A stretch of 64,000 nucleotides of DNA from Apostichopus japonicus. Its lineage: Eukaryota; Echinodermata; Holothuroidea; Aspidochirotida; Stichopodidae. The notes under the pieces are model-generated. The model saw only the letters and a program-made list of their open reading frames with translations, searched no databases and was not told the DNA's origin. This document shows, one piece after another, positions 1-11,253 of the stretch (position 1 is the stretch's first letter; each line of letters opens with the position of its first letter). The stretch lies in NCBI RefSeq assembly GCF_037975245.1, contig NC_092578.1, forward strand, positions 19,011,321 through 19,075,320, read 5' to 3'. The position numbers and the translations under genes are program-made.

Positions 1-95
1 ATAGGAATTTTGTGGTCTACAGATTGCAGGGACTTGTTAGGTTATTCTCTTCCTTGTCCTGTTCACTTAAGCAAATCTCTCCAAGCGAAGCACGA
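1..95 (+). CDS. Candidate coding exon, 3' part of an unidentified gene (cut by window start)
   Basis: One reading frame is open from base 1 to a strong donor (GA|GTAAGT at 96). It ends with residues SKSLQAKHE, the last codon being completed by the first base of the exon at 254. A good pyrimidine-rich acceptor also lies at 43-71, so the true exon could be only 72-95 (24 bases); the frame is the same either way. Joining to 254-310 removes a 158-bp intron and keeps the frame, which is the main support. The segment is polar and lysine-rich at its end. I do not recognise the family. Confidence 0.42.
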
Positions 96-253
96 GTAAG
101 TTTTATACTCCTTCTCTGTGTAGATGATATTGTGCTCTGCGGCAGCATGTTGTGGTATGTGGTGACAGATGTGAGATTTCTTTCAAAGTTTATTTTCATA
201 TGTTACTGGTTCATTCCCAAACCTGAACAATTTGTTTTCATTGCTGGTTGTAG

Positions 254-310
254 GTATATCATTGCCAAGATTCAAGAGATGGAAAACCGATTTCTGCATT
301 TAGACCCAAG
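254..310 (+). CDS. Candidate internal exon, same unidentified gene
   Basis: The acceptor follows a T-rich tract ending GGTTGTAG at 253, and the donor is AAG|GTAATA at 311. The 57-bp exon takes one base to finish the codon split at 95 and leaves two bases for the next exon. It encodes YIIAKIQEMENRFLHLDP, a charged, helix-like segment compatible with a short coiled coil near a C-terminus. It joins in frame on both sides. Family unknown; coding status is inferred from splice-frame agreement. Confidence 0.48.
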
Positions 311-610
311 GTAATAATAGCTACTGCAGGAATGTCTGACTTCATAATCAAAGTATTTTCATCTCGCATAGAATTTACAGAACATTATTTAAAGGCTAGT
401 TGCACTTCAGTAGGCTACAGAGCAATAGAGTATACCCTCAATGAGGGAGGGAAGGGAAGGGGCCTTCCCCTGGCTCCCAAATCCCCCCCCTCAGACATTG
501 GCATATACCCTGATCGCCACAAAATTCCAAAATAGTTTCCTGGGTTTATGTATGTTCACTCAGTTTTTTTGAGGAAAATGATTTGAAGGTTTTGTATTTT
601 ATTTATTCAG

Positions 611-638
611 AGAAATTTTTCCGAGGATAAAAGATTGA
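611..638 (+). CDS. Candidate terminal coding exon with TGA stop
   Basis: A strong acceptor (long T-rich tract ending TTATTCAG at 610) opens this exon after a 300-bp intron. Its first base completes an Arg codon carried over from 310. The frame then reads EIFPRIKD and stops at TGA (636-638), giving a plausible C-terminus of LDPREIFPRIKD. The same frame is open again after the TGA to 878 and is rich in Lys and Arg. The stop is therefore either the real end, a readthrough site, or a sign that the exon model is wrong. Confidence 0.35.
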
Positions 639-1079
639 AAACGTTACGGCTATATGTTAGTTTCAAAGGTGGCCTACCACAAGAGGCGTGACTCTGTTCT
701 TAAACTCAGAAAGCACTTTAGACATAAGTTTCCAGTAAGATCCTGTCTACGTCGTGGACGGCAAGTACTTTCTTTGCAGATTAAATTCAGTATCTTGTTT
801 CAAAAGGCTTCATGTTGCCACTTGCACAGTGGTAAGGCAAAGCAAAGTGTGTATCAAATTGTATCATTCGATCACTAAATTCACTTTCGAATTTGTGTAA
901 TCGGGTGTGATAGCCAGTCCGGTTGTCGCAAGGTCTGATATTTTGGGGAAATCCTTTGACGTTGGGTCAGCGAATGACTGCAAGATTATCCGTAGACGGT
1001 GAGATTAATACCACTTTGGGGGTGTAGCTAGGTCTAATCAACCTCAAAGTTGCCCAATCATTCTGAAATAGGATCTTAC
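639..1079. other. Likely 3' UTR and short intergenic stretch
   Basis: This stretch follows the proposed stop at 636-638. An ATTAAA lies at about 780 and AATAAA at 1391-1396. A good acceptor-like tract ends at 779 and a GTAAGG at 832, but the intron they would imply (735-779) is too short to trust. No protein feature is recognisable beyond the basic frame 639-878. Confidence 0.3.
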
Positions 1080-1301
1080 ATTTAGCAATCCACATCCACT
1101 TTTCGAAAATGTAGAGTAATTCTGTCTATTCTCTTGAATTTCTGCAACAAATCTGTCTCCATCCTGAGTTGTTATCTTCGTCTTCTGGCCGGTATAAGTT
1201 TCATGATCATGGTACTCCATAATAGGGTTTTTGCAATATGAGGTTTTTCGATATCGATACATATCCATCGGAAAAACATTTGAAGGACAAGCATCAGCCA
1301 T
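1080..1301 (-). CDS. Candidate first coding exon, unidentified minus-strand gene
   Basis: On the minus strand an ATG at 1301-1299 opens a frame that stays open to a donor (AAT|GTAAGA, GT at 1079-1078). It gives 74 residues beginning MADACPSNVFPMDMYRYRK, rich in Tyr, Asp and Lys and with no low complexity. An in-frame ATG also occurs upstream at 1337. No following exon could be placed to the left, where it would run into the 3' end of the plus-strand gene. Coding is inferred from composition and the donor; the family is not recognised. Confidence 0.32.
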
Positions 1302-1990
1302 TTTCAAATTAGGAAAAATCCAGTCGCAATGAACCATCTTGCAAATATTTTGAAATGAAAACTGCTAAATTTCATTTTCATGATCGTCAGAATAAATTAT
1401 CACTTAATTGTTTTAGGCTGGTTTGGCAAGTTTTATGGGAAGCATGAAACTCTTTATTTATTTTGTAATTTCCTTCCTTTCCCTGTCAGGGTTTTGAGAA
1501 AAACATATGTTACTTTATTTTTGTGCACTAGTACTGTTACAAGTGATGTGTTCCACATCACTGACAAAAGTTTCAAAATAAAATATCAAACTGTATTATC
1601 TCAGGGGTGTACCACACTTCCATGGTTTTTTAGCTGTATACATGTGAAGCTTGTCTGATTTGCATATAAGTCCAGGGGCTAAAATTTATGAAATGATTTT
1701 CTTGTTATGAAGTGATTCTTGCTAAAAGGTTAACATCTGATGGATCCGGTATTGGTGAGAAGAGATGGTAGATGGCATTGATGGCAATTGAAAGAAAAAA
1801 ATATATATATCATGGAATCAAAATCATTTGTTAGATGTTGATGATGAAGGCCTACTGTCAGAACAGAGAGTGGTCATGTTGATCAATTCATTCAGATTTA
1901 TAATCTGTCTAAACCTGGTTTGATGGTTTGTGATATTTCCACACACTCATTTGAATTCGAAAGTGGTTGAAATTTGCTTTCTCGCATAAC
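1302..1990. other. Intergenic or intronic, nothing definite
   Basis: AT-rich sequence with an AATAAA at 1391-1396. No coding frame, RNA gene or repeat unit is visible before the minisatellite that follows. Confidence 0.5.
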
Positions 1991-2824
1991 TTCCAATTGG
2001 AAGTACAACTCTATGTATTTCAGTGAGGAGTTGATGGCACAGTTCCAGTATCTATCTAGTGAGTTCACTCTCTCCCAATTAGAAGTACCACTCTATGTAT
2101 TTCAGATAGGAGTTGATGTCACAGTTCCAACATCTATTTAGTGAGTTCACTCTCTCCCAATTGAAAGTACAACTCTTATGTATTTCAGTGAGGAGTTGAT
2201 GTCACAGTTCCTATATCTATCTAGTGAGTTCACTCTCTCCCAATTGGAAGTACAACTCTATGTATTTCAGTGAGGAGTTACTGTCACAGTTCCAACATCT
2301 ATCTAGTGAGTTCACTCTCTCCCAATTGGAAGTACAACTCTATGTATTTCAGTGAGGAGTTACTGTCACAGTTCCAACATCTATCTAGTGAGTTCACCCT
2401 CTCCCAATTGGAAGTACAACTCTCTGTATTTCAGATAGGAGTTGATGTCACAGTTCCAAATATCTATCTAGTGAATTCACTCTCTCCCAATTGGAAGTAC
2501 AACTCTTTGTATTTCAGTTAGGAGTTGATGTCACAGTTCCAACATCTATCTAGTGAGTTCACTCTCTCCCAATTGGAAGTACAACTCTTTGTTTTTCAGT
2601 GGGGAGTTGATGTCACAGTTCCAATATCTATCTAGTGAGTTCACTCTCCCCCAATTGGAAGTACAACTCTATGTATTTCAGTGAGGAGTTGATGTCACAG
2701 TTCCAATATCTATCTAGTGAGTTCACTCTCCCCCAATTGGAAGTACAACTCTATGTATTTCAGTGAGGAGTTGATGTCACAGTTCCAATATCTATCTAGT
2801 GAGTTCACTCTCTCTCTCTCTCTT
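1991..2824. repeat. 82-bp minisatellite, about 10 copies
   Basis: CCAATT starts recur at 1993, 2075, 2157, 2240, 2322, 2404, 2487, 2569, 2651 and 2733, a spacing of 82-83 bp. Each unit holds CCAATTGGAAGTACAACTCT, then TATTTCAG, GTGAGG or ATAGG, GTCACAGTTCC and TCTAGTGAGTTCACTCTC. Copies differ by a few point changes and single-base indels. The array ends in a (CT)n run at 2810-2824. Each unit contains an acceptor-like tract (TATTTCAG) and a donor-like GTGAGTTC. Confidence 0.95.
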
Positions 2825-4739
2825 TATGGTTTGTAATATACAGCAGTAAAGTAGAAAACCATCTGGACTCAATATGGCTGGTATATTACCAGTTCAGCAG
2901 CTGTAGCTGCAGAGTCAATAATACATGGTTGACAGAATAAACATCACCACCCTCAATTGCGGCTTGCTGCCCGCTGAAAAGAATAAAAGGAGGGTTTCCT
3001 GTCAATCACTATCCGAGATAAATGTATCTGACAGGTGGGGGGAAGGAGAGGAGAGGTGCAGGCACAACGGTAGGACTACTAGCAAACACAGTTGGAATTT
3101 CTATAGGTTAATATTTTGGAAGTGAAAATTAATTTCACGTAATGTTGTGAATTAAGAATGTGGAGTGATCACTATTTAGCAGTCACTGAGGAACACCTTG
3201 AAGGAGGTAAAAATGGTGACATAAATTTGTTATCCTGGGAAGAAAGTCATCATGGTTTGTTTAGGTTTCAAACTGGGCGGGGGGGGGAGGGGGAGGGGAA
3301 CAGCAGGATCTAAATCTTTGATCGATGATGTGGGTAAGAAAATGTATTGTATTTTTCAAAATCTTTTTTTTTATGTCATTTCTATATTGCATTCTGTCCA
3401 GGTCCGTACTTTGCTTAGTATTGTTTGAATTCTTTCTGTATTGACTAATCTTGGAAAGTTTCAACTCCTTTTGTAAGAAATATCTCAACCTTTTGCATAT
3501 TACTACATGCAGGGAGAGCTATCATAGATCAAAGCAAGACGTCAAATGGTCTTTTTTTTCTTTGTCCTGAAATGCACGTAAGTGGGAATCTTAAAAAAAG
3601 ACTTTTAAAGTTCAGCAGAAGATTGCCTCTACATAAACCTGTTATGATGGTTAAAGCTGTCATATAATGACTTTATAAATATTTTTAACAGCTTTTTGAA
3701 GAAACCTTCAGTCATTTATTTTCAACAGTCTTCCTTTTTACCTATCTGAACATCTGAGATGATTTGTCAATTCTCCATCAGTCAAAAAGTTTCCTTCGGC
3801 CTATATCCTTTTAGCAAGACAAGATTCAAAGTATTAAGAGACCCATGACCTTTAAAATTTGTTTCATCACCACAAGTTGCTGTTCTTTATTTCACATTTT
3901 TTTTTCATGCTTAAAGGTCATCTCCAAGGCCATATTGTACCCTAATTCCCATTCCTTTATGTTCAGTATTAAACACACCAGTCAAAATATACTGCTTAAA
4001 TCTTTTCCTTTAAAAGGTCATCAGCGTTGGATCGACATGCTTTATCACGCTTCAAACATAATTATCACGCTAGATTGTTTCAAAACTATTGACCTAGAGG
4101 GCTCTGATCAACGAAAAATTTATTCCCCAGCCATTAAGGATCATTTAAAAATAGATCTCGTACAATAATCATATAAGTAATCAATTAATTCAATTACGGA
4201 CAAAATCCTCGGGATTATCGGAAACTATGTCAGTTGGTCACGCTATTAATGAGGGGCTTATTTTAATGAGATGACGGTCCGTTACAATTATCGGTACTAA
4301 CCCTGGCAAAATGCTGCGTAAAGGGTGTGAAGACTCGCGCACAAAGAAACGTCTCATGCCGGTAATCCGACCTAGTTTCGACTGAGGTGTAACAGAAGTG
4401 TTAGACACCACCATCGTTCCCAGAAAATACACATACAGCTTGCTTAACCGTCAGTAATTAGACACTAGTGTACAGTCAATACATACAGCTACGGTCAATA
4501 CCCACAACACAGTGTGCATAGCAGCGATGGACATCTCAGGTCTAGATAAAAGATAACAAGGTATCACGTTTCATTACTGTCTGCATTTTGTAGCGACAAG
4601 AAGTAAACGTCATTTGCAAGCAACGGAAAGTTAACTTTTTCAGAGCGCGGCACGCGGTTTGGGGCGAGTCTTCAATGCCTTTTATACCTGAGTAAGCACT
4701 GGCTCTCCTTTTTCCAGTCGGGCTGATATGACATACATT
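2825..4739. other. Intergenic or intronic with a CpG-richer segment
   Basis: No gene is supported. A G-run block lies at 3277-3299. The segment 4200-4700 has more CpG than its surroundings (TCGCGC and CACGCG among others) and could be regulatory, but no defined promoter motif is visible. The frame 3845-4168 is AT-rich and has no recognisable domain. Confidence 0.45.
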
Positions 4740-5126
4740 TTATTGCGTTTTATTTTGAACCCTGTGGGGTCTATTCGTTAATGCTAGGATGGCTTGTAGC
4801 CTAAAGTTGCATTTCCGTTCCGCAGTCACCTCCTCCTCCAAACAGCCTACATTTCTGCTTCTCGACTTCTTGCCATTTATCCTCCTCAGAAAAGTTTTCC
4901 ACTTTTTTGTCAAATTTTCAATCAACTTATTTTCAGGAAAGGTTGAGTGAGATCTGAATGGTTCCAAAAGAAATTGATCTTTTATTTCATCCTTGAGATA
5001 ACACTTTTGCCCCGGCAGAATTTTACTGTAAAACTTTGATCTATATCTCAATCTATGGCTAATGGCAATTGATTTTAGCTGCATGATTGAAGTTGCACTG
5101 ATCTTTACTTTCAACGTAAAAAACAA
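4740..5126 (-). CDS. Unassigned basic open frame, possible terminal exon
   Basis: A 128-codon minus-strand frame is the longest non-repeat frame in the left third. From about residue 40 it is rich in Lys, Arg, Glu and Phe, with the cluster KKWKTFLRRINGKKSRSR. It ends just before AATAAA-type A-rich sequence. An acceptor-like tract on the minus strand lies near its start (reads ATCATGCAG at about 5080). No signal peptide and no known domain are visible. It may be chance, a decayed element, or a real last exon. Confidence 0.22.
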   Translation of the reverse strand: MFFTLKVKISATSIMQLKSIAISHRLRYRSKFYSKILPGQKCYLKDEIKDQFLLEPFRSHSTFPENKLIENLTKKWKTFLRRINGKKSRSRNVGCLEEEVTAERKCNFRLQAILALTNRPHRVQNKTQ

Positions 5127-7900
5127 AACAATGTATACACACGCTCTGTATATGTACTATGCATGATGATAGAATCTCAAATACAAGAGCTTTTGTGTAC
5201 AAAGTCAGTTGAAATATCTGTCAAGTAGATTCTGCACTTCTGCCTGTAGTGGAATATAGTATCATTTGCACTGCCCCATAAAACTTATAAATTTGTCAAC
5301 TTCTCTTTAACCAGTGTAATTTTTAGTGGTCATTTCCTGTGTCCAAATTGGCCGAATTATGATCCTTTATTGTCTGTGGTAAAAAAAAAAACTTTTTTTT
5401 TTGGGCTGTTAGGCAAAGGGTACAATGTACTCTTTAATTTACAAAGGTCAGCTACCCCTTTTCTAACTTGTATCTTAAAGTGATCCACTGAGATTTCAAA
5501 TTTTGCTTTTTATCAAAGGGTGGATTATTAAATTGAACTCAACAATAATTCCCTATTGGATAAATGTCAAATTTCTCAAGTTTCTTTCCAAACCCATGAT
5601 GCACTGATTTGCTGTAGACCAGCCTTTACAGCCCATACTGTATATACCTGTTTCTTTATCGTCTACAGGTAATGGATTTTAAACTTAAAATTTGAAAGAG
5701 ACGTTAGTAAGTTTCATCCACTTACAAACTATTTAAATTACATTGTTCATTATGGTAATTAGAAATTAATTGTAGCTTTTGGTAGTTTTTTGTAGTTGGT
5801 CATTAAATTTTTCCAAATATATGAAATATTACTATCCATATAAGATTGTAATCGTTCAGACTAAGTCCCTCCATTACATTAAACCCCATAGCTCTGTGTT
5901 AAATTTGTAATGTAAATGCCGATCAGATATCGTGATTTGACTCCTTAGATGTATACTAGAATCGAGATTCGAGATCGGACGCCGCTTCCCGTTTTGAATT
6001 GTTTAAAGTAAAAGCAGCTCGGCTGGATTTAACTTAGGATCGTAGTTTTCCTTTAGCTTCTGTTGTCGTTTGTTATGCGCATAATTTGATTCTTTAGCAG
6101 TAGGCATTTAGTAACAAACAGTGCTGTGCATATCACACGGTTTATTGGTGTTCCACCGCAGCTTCTAATAAAGAAATCTCAATCTCCTGTTTGGTGAGTA
6201 TAAAGATCAATTTTTACTTTCACTAGCCATTTAAAAGTAGGCCTAAATTAGAAACAATAATAATTACTTCACTTTATGAACTGGAACTTCACTAGACAAA
6301 CTCAAGGCCTATGTATTCCTTAAAAACCAATTTCTTCAGTAAATCTCTGAAGTACTTTTACAGAATCTTACTGATGAAAACTGAAAGAAGTATCGTTGAC
6401 ATAACAACAGTGTGGCTAAAAATTTGTAGAAACCATGTTTCCAATTTGTCTTTGCGGGCCAGCCTTTCTAGAGTTCACATAGGTGAAAACATGACTTTTA
6501 GAAACTTGGTCCCTGTCGTTCCCAGTTACCAAGAATGGTTGGCACATTTCTACAAAAGTTTTTCCCTTTGATAGTATTAGTAATTCATAAAACATGTTCA
6601 CCTTTCTGGTAAAAGCCCTAGGATGTTTGAAAAAAACTTCTAGGATAACTTCCATTCACAATTTTTTGCCAACACAAATGGGAATTGAATATTTCCGTTG
6701 TATATTTCGTTTTTTCATACAAAGCTTTTATTCTGTGCAAAGTGGAGAGGATTACACCACTTGTGTGGGCAAGTAACCTTTGACCCCTTTTCTCCTTCTG
6801 GGGCTCTCTCTGTGGTTTGTCATTAATTCTGGGGGACTTCCTTGCTCAGAGTGGCACAAAAAATAAAGGTCCGCTGATACAAGGATACACACACATGAAT
6901 AGATCCACTTTTATAATACGGTTGTTGGATCTGAAGATCTTGTGCCACCCTGCATATAGGAACAACCTAAAGTCTACTATAATTCAATTTGTTGTCAATC
7001 ACATTGGAAAGTCAATGAACTTTAGTTTGAAGACACTTTTCTCAAATGAGATGTGACGCTTAGGGCAGGAACACACATCGTGATATCTGTCTGAATAAGC
7101 AAGTAGAATTTGTCATTAAATTTAAAAGAGGAAAATAAATTATGGCTAAATTATATTAATTTCTTTTCTTACCATCAAAGACATTGTCATCTGAGAAGGA
7201 TTTAAAGTTTTCCATACTGTAAATATGAAGTATATATGCAGATCCATGTTGATTTTATAGTTTTTTTGTTTGTTTGAGTCACACATGCAAGGTGTCCAAG
7301 TTTTAGCTCAATTTAAGGTTGGTGGCCAGGGAACTTTTAGAAGCAGGGTTGTGGCCCTGGGTGTTGAAACCAACTCTTAATGCATAAATAAAGTAGAAGT
7401 GAAATGGTGCATTCCATTCTGAAACATATTAAGGCTATAGTTTTGTCTTAAAATCATGCAAGGTTGTGAGCCTAATAAAAACTGTTTATTTTTTTTTCTT
7501 GGGGGGGGGTTGAAAGGAGGAGGAGGTTGGGGGAGGAGGTAGGGGATGGGGAAACCATATAGATCTGCATCTGTTGGTCATTGCTTTAGACTTTTGCGAC
7601 TGATTTGAAACATTTGGAAAAACAAGAACTGTTTATTACGTTGATGCAGGTCACATATTAGTTTTTGTTTTAGCTACTGAGATTAATATCACTTTGTTTG
7701 TAACTTATACTATTATTGGATACTTTTGAAGAGCAAAAGAACTAAAACTTCATAGTCAAAACAGATCTGATGTTTCATGAAAATTATCCATTTAGTTCTT
7801 GTTTTGTAATATAATGCATGCCACATGGGAAAACTCTGTGATTGGACATTGACATGTACTGGAAACTAATACAAATTTAGATTACTTGTGTATTAGTCTG
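5127..7900. other. Long stretch without a supported gene
   Basis: AT-rich, with many short frames that lack domain signatures. The segment 5920-6200 is richer in CpG and ends with AATAAAGAAATCTC then a GTGAGTAT, a layout seen in solo LTRs. TG...CA ends with a matching target duplication could not be fixed, so no LTR is called. A G-rich block lies at 7500-7552. Confidence 0.45.
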
Positions 7901-7920
7901 TAAATCTCTCCACTGATGAA

Positions 7921-8100
7921 CGTATGTATTTTAGATCCTCCTGCAAACAGGAACTCGCGAAGAAGCCATCATTTGGCTTATCAAAGCCGCAAGCTGACCG
8001 AAGTCAGTCTCTTAGATTTATATTTAACGTCCATGATTACGAATTGTCAACAACTCTGTAACTGGACGACATACATTAATCTTGGAGTGACTCCTCCCCC
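7921..8100 (-). mobile_element. SINE family A, copy 1 (180 bp, 20-bp target duplication)
   Basis: The element is bounded by TAAATCTCTCCACTGATGAA (7901-7920) and the same 20 bases with one change (8101-8120), a clear target site duplication. Related copies lie at 32192-32388 and 63806-63919 on the other strand. Read on the minus strand it ends CAGGAGGATCTA plus an A-rich tail with ATACATAC. This copy is 5'-truncated near the tRNA-like B box seen in copy 2. The body can form three successive hairpins: CTGAC-TTCG-GTCAG, GGCTT-TGAT-AAGCC and TCCTG-TTTG-CAGGA. Confidence 0.85.
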
Positions 8101-8235
8101 TAAATCTCTCCACTGATCAAACAGGTCTGATGTAATATGATTCCTGTCACAAATGTGACTGTATGTTATAGAATAGTTGTTTTAATACTGTCATAGTATG
8201 TAGGCCATATGTATGTCTAATGCTAGCTGTTTATG

Positions 8236-8376
8236 AACATAGGCGTAGGAGGCGGGGGGGGGGGGGGCTGGGGGGGCTGCAGCCCCCCAACCAAAATTGT
8301 TTGTGAAAATTTTGGTTATATGTTTCGGGCAAGTCGTTACAGCCCCCCCCCAAATCAAAATAGGCTCCTACGCCTA
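8236..8376. mobile_element. hAT-type MITE, 141 bp, G/C-rich foldback (copy 1)
   Basis: The inverted ends are TAGGCGTAGGAG on the left and CTCCTACGCCTA on the right. Exact 8-bp duplications TGTTTATG flank it at 8228-8235 and 8377-8384, as expected for hAT. Inside, a long G run, CTGCAG and a C run form a second palindrome, so almost the whole element can fold. There is no coding capacity. It is related to the elements at 20587 and 21097. Confidence 0.85.
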
Positions 8377-8384
8377 TGTTTATG

Positions 8385-10135
8385 GGTTTGCTATGCGTTA
8401 ATAATGTGCGTTTACAATAGGATGTATCATATGTCTGTATATATGATATTATGTACATGCTTGAAAGGTGTCATTTATGGTAAGTGTATATTAATTATTG
8501 AATCAAGAAAATTTTGAAACTTTTAAACCTAGATAATTTTGCATACTTGAGATGTAACTTTGTGACACTCTAAGCCAAAACTCAGATAATTAAGCATCCT
8601 TCAATATGGTTACTATACATTCCATGTGGTTGATCCTGATTAAATTTCATTTAAATATTACAATTTCAGTTTTCTAAAAATTTAATGTATCACATGTTGT
8701 TTTGTTTATTATTTGAAATGCCTTAAATGCCCAATTTCATCATTTCCAGATAGTTTTGTAGGATTAAAGTACAAGTGTGTAGTGTTTTCAGACACACCTG
8801 ATCTATTTCTGGAACAGTCTAGACTGACATATGGTACCACCCAGATTATATTCTTGCCTGAGTATTAAAGTAACTTGAGAATCATACTCATTTCATATAA
8901 CATTTCATGTAAAAATTGGCTAAATGTATGTTGCATGACTTTACAAACTTTTGTCAGGATCATATTTTAGTAGTTTATAAACTAACTGTGTATTTGTATG
9001 TCATCATTGTAAAGAATGACAGAGGAGTTTAGGCAAACTCTTGAGTTGCAACCTCCTAGGGATGCAGGAAAGGGGTTCTAGACTCCAGTATTTTAGTAGC
9101 CGAAGAATCCTAACAAATCGTAGGATACTGAAACACAAACTGTAGTTTTACCACACTTGTTTTACATAGGTTGTCTTAGGATCAAAGTTGCAATTCTGCT
9201 TGCATGAAGCTTTTACTTTGAGTTGAATGTACGCATTAAGTCAGGAATCCATGAGGATTTGAAAATAATTTATGATATATTTTAGTTTTGTTTTCCTTTT
9301 CTAGAGTTTTACTATCCTGAGTGAGTACTTTTGTGAGTTTTTAATGTATAAATAGAAAGTTAAAGAAAGAAAAAAGGAAAAATGACAAATGACTATTACT
9401 CTTTCCAAACTTTTATGGACTTCATCCCATTGTAAAATTTACGCAATGTTTTTTAGCAGTGCGTGCTGTATCTAGGTCGCAGGGTACGTGCTTTGATATT
9501 GTAAAAAGAATGTTTTGCTGACTGAAAGAAATGCACAGCTCTGATAATAGATTCAAATTTAAAGCATGACATTGCGTATTCTATATTATGAAATATAGTA
9601 TTTCAAAAAGTGTCCTATGAAAGACTTTTGTAATTTTTAATAACAGAGCAAAGCAGGCCATATTTTGTAAAACATGGAATTTGAAGTACTTTACTGTAGA
9701 GAAGAAACATGTGCAGTAGTATTCAATATCATTGTATGGGGCTTTCTAGCCATTCTACAGTAGCATTTCAACAGTGGATGCTGTATCATATGTTCTAATG
9801 TGGATGATCTGTACTGTTTGACTAAAAAGTCCTGAACATGTCCGATAAATTTCCACAGTGCACGATACGTTGGGTGATTGACTGGGTTCAAGGATCCAAT
9901 TGTCCAGTTTCGACGAACGAAAAACATGCTAATTAGACAATACAAGTTATGGTGCTTATTAAAACTTAGTTACTATAGCGGCACTTGAAACTTGGAAAAT
10001 ATGTTTCAAAAGGAAAAGATTGCTTCTTCAATAATTACAAAACTAACTTGTTTATATACTTTTAGGGATCAACTTATGGTCCTGTTGCGATCTGCGATTA
10101 AAGACATCATTTTGTCAATTTTTGCAGTACTAGGT
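8385..10135. other. No gene supported
   Basis: AT-rich. A perfect-looking acceptor at 9280-9304 is followed 16 bases later by GTGAGT, but a 16-base exon has no support. The minus-strand frame 9691-9945 (84 codons, containing NPVNHPTYRALWKFIGHVQ) is protein-like and ends at a CA|GTAAAG donor-like site. It stays unassigned. Confidence 0.4.
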
Positions 10136-10144
10136 AGGATCAAT

Positions 10145-10517
10145 CAATCAATCAGAAGACATTTATATAGCGCCAAAGTCAACATAAATTGTTCAAAGGC
10201 GCTATTAGCCTTGGTCATTGGTAACTTGTCACACCCACACACCAAAGTGTGCGCAATTCAATCAATCTCTCCTGGGGCACCACAGTGCACCACAACCACG
10301 TGTCCCCCGGGGGACTTCCCATAGGGTGCAGCCAGAAACCGACGCACGCAACTATATTTACAAGTTACCTCGCAAGTCCCCATTTATACACCTGGGTGAA
10401 GTGATGCAATGGAGATAAAGTGCCTTGCCCAAGGACACAACGCAATGATCTGGCCAGGGCTCGAACCTGTAATCCTTAGATCACCAGCCCACTGCCTTAA
10501 CCACTTGACCACAACGC
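10145..10517 (-). mobile_element. tRNA-derived SINE (family B), 373 bp, with target duplication
   Basis: Direct repeats AGGATCAAT at 10136-10144 and 10518-10526 bound the element. On the minus strand it begins with a tRNA-like head carrying a perfect A box (TGGTCAAGTGG, 10511-10501) and B box (GGTTCGAGCCC, 10467-10457). A central part follows with TCCTTGGGCAAGGCACTTTA, a type of conserved core found in widespread animal SINEs. It ends with GGCGCTATATAAATGTC and a (TGAT)n tail. The RNA would be made by Pol III from the internal promoter and copied by a partner LINE. Confidence 0.9.
10457..10511 (-). promoter_or_regulatory. Internal Pol III promoter (A and B boxes) of SINE family B
   Basis: The A box TGGTCAAGTGG (10501-10511) and B box GGTTCGAGCCC (10457-10467) both match the tRNA consensus. 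They lie about 33 bases apart, as in a tRNA gene without an intron. Both look intact, so this copy may still be transcribable. Confidence 0.75.
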
Positions 10518-10526
10518 AGGATCAAT

Positions 10527-11253
10527 ATGACACACCATTTGTTGATATTGGGTTTGAGAGCCCATTTGGATTTTATAGATTTCAATAACCAAGGATTCAC
10601 ATAAAAGATGTCCAGAATCATGAATGAATAGATGAAAACTGGATGATGTCATTAAATTTGATCGGTTTGATCTAAAAAATTGCAAAATATGAAACTGAAC
10701 TCTATCAATAAGCTACTTTAATACCATCATCACAAAATGTTGGTAGTTTTTGTTTTCCTGTGGCCCATTGATGATAGAAGGTTTTTCTAGACCTGTATTT
10801 TAAGTCCTTGTGTGTATTTCTATCATAAATAAGCCTTCCGATTTGTAAGACCACGATTTTGCTACGTACATTCTTCCGTGAGTTGGGATATAGGATCGGT
10901 ACCTTTGATGTGAGACTCATGTCTCTGTGTTTGTATGCTATCAAAGTCTATTTACTGCCTTTACTCAATATCTGGAACAGAAAACAAACCGTACAGTGAT
11001 CATAAACATTGTGACTTTTATGTGTTTAGGTGTATCAGAAATACCTCAACAAAAAAAAGGGACGATACATCACCCTCTCTAGGCTTGAGTAAAAAGAAGT
11101 GTATTTATTCTCAACATTCCAACAGGGAATGTTTCTTCAACTTTAATTCAAAAAAGTTATGAAAGCTCATTTTATTTTACTTTGTCACTGTGCTTGTAAT
11201 AAAATTTTATGAGACTCACTAACAAATGTGGATATGAGTAAGAAGATGTGTTA
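10527..11253. other. No gene supported
   Basis: AT-rich stretch with short overlapping frames on both strands and no splice-consistent exon or domain. Confidence 0.5.

Noticed and set aside
735-779. Possible intron between 734 and 780
   Set aside because: At 45 bases it is shorter than normal animal introns.
7916-8116. 66-codon frame that recurs at 32232-32447 in similar form
   Set aside because: The protein similarity is due to shared SINE family A DNA; frames differ in length and ends, and the DNA match extends beyond them.
9305-9320. 16-base microexon between a strong acceptor and GTGAGT
   Set aside because: No neighbouring coding exon fixes the phase, and such pairs occur by chance in T-rich DNA.
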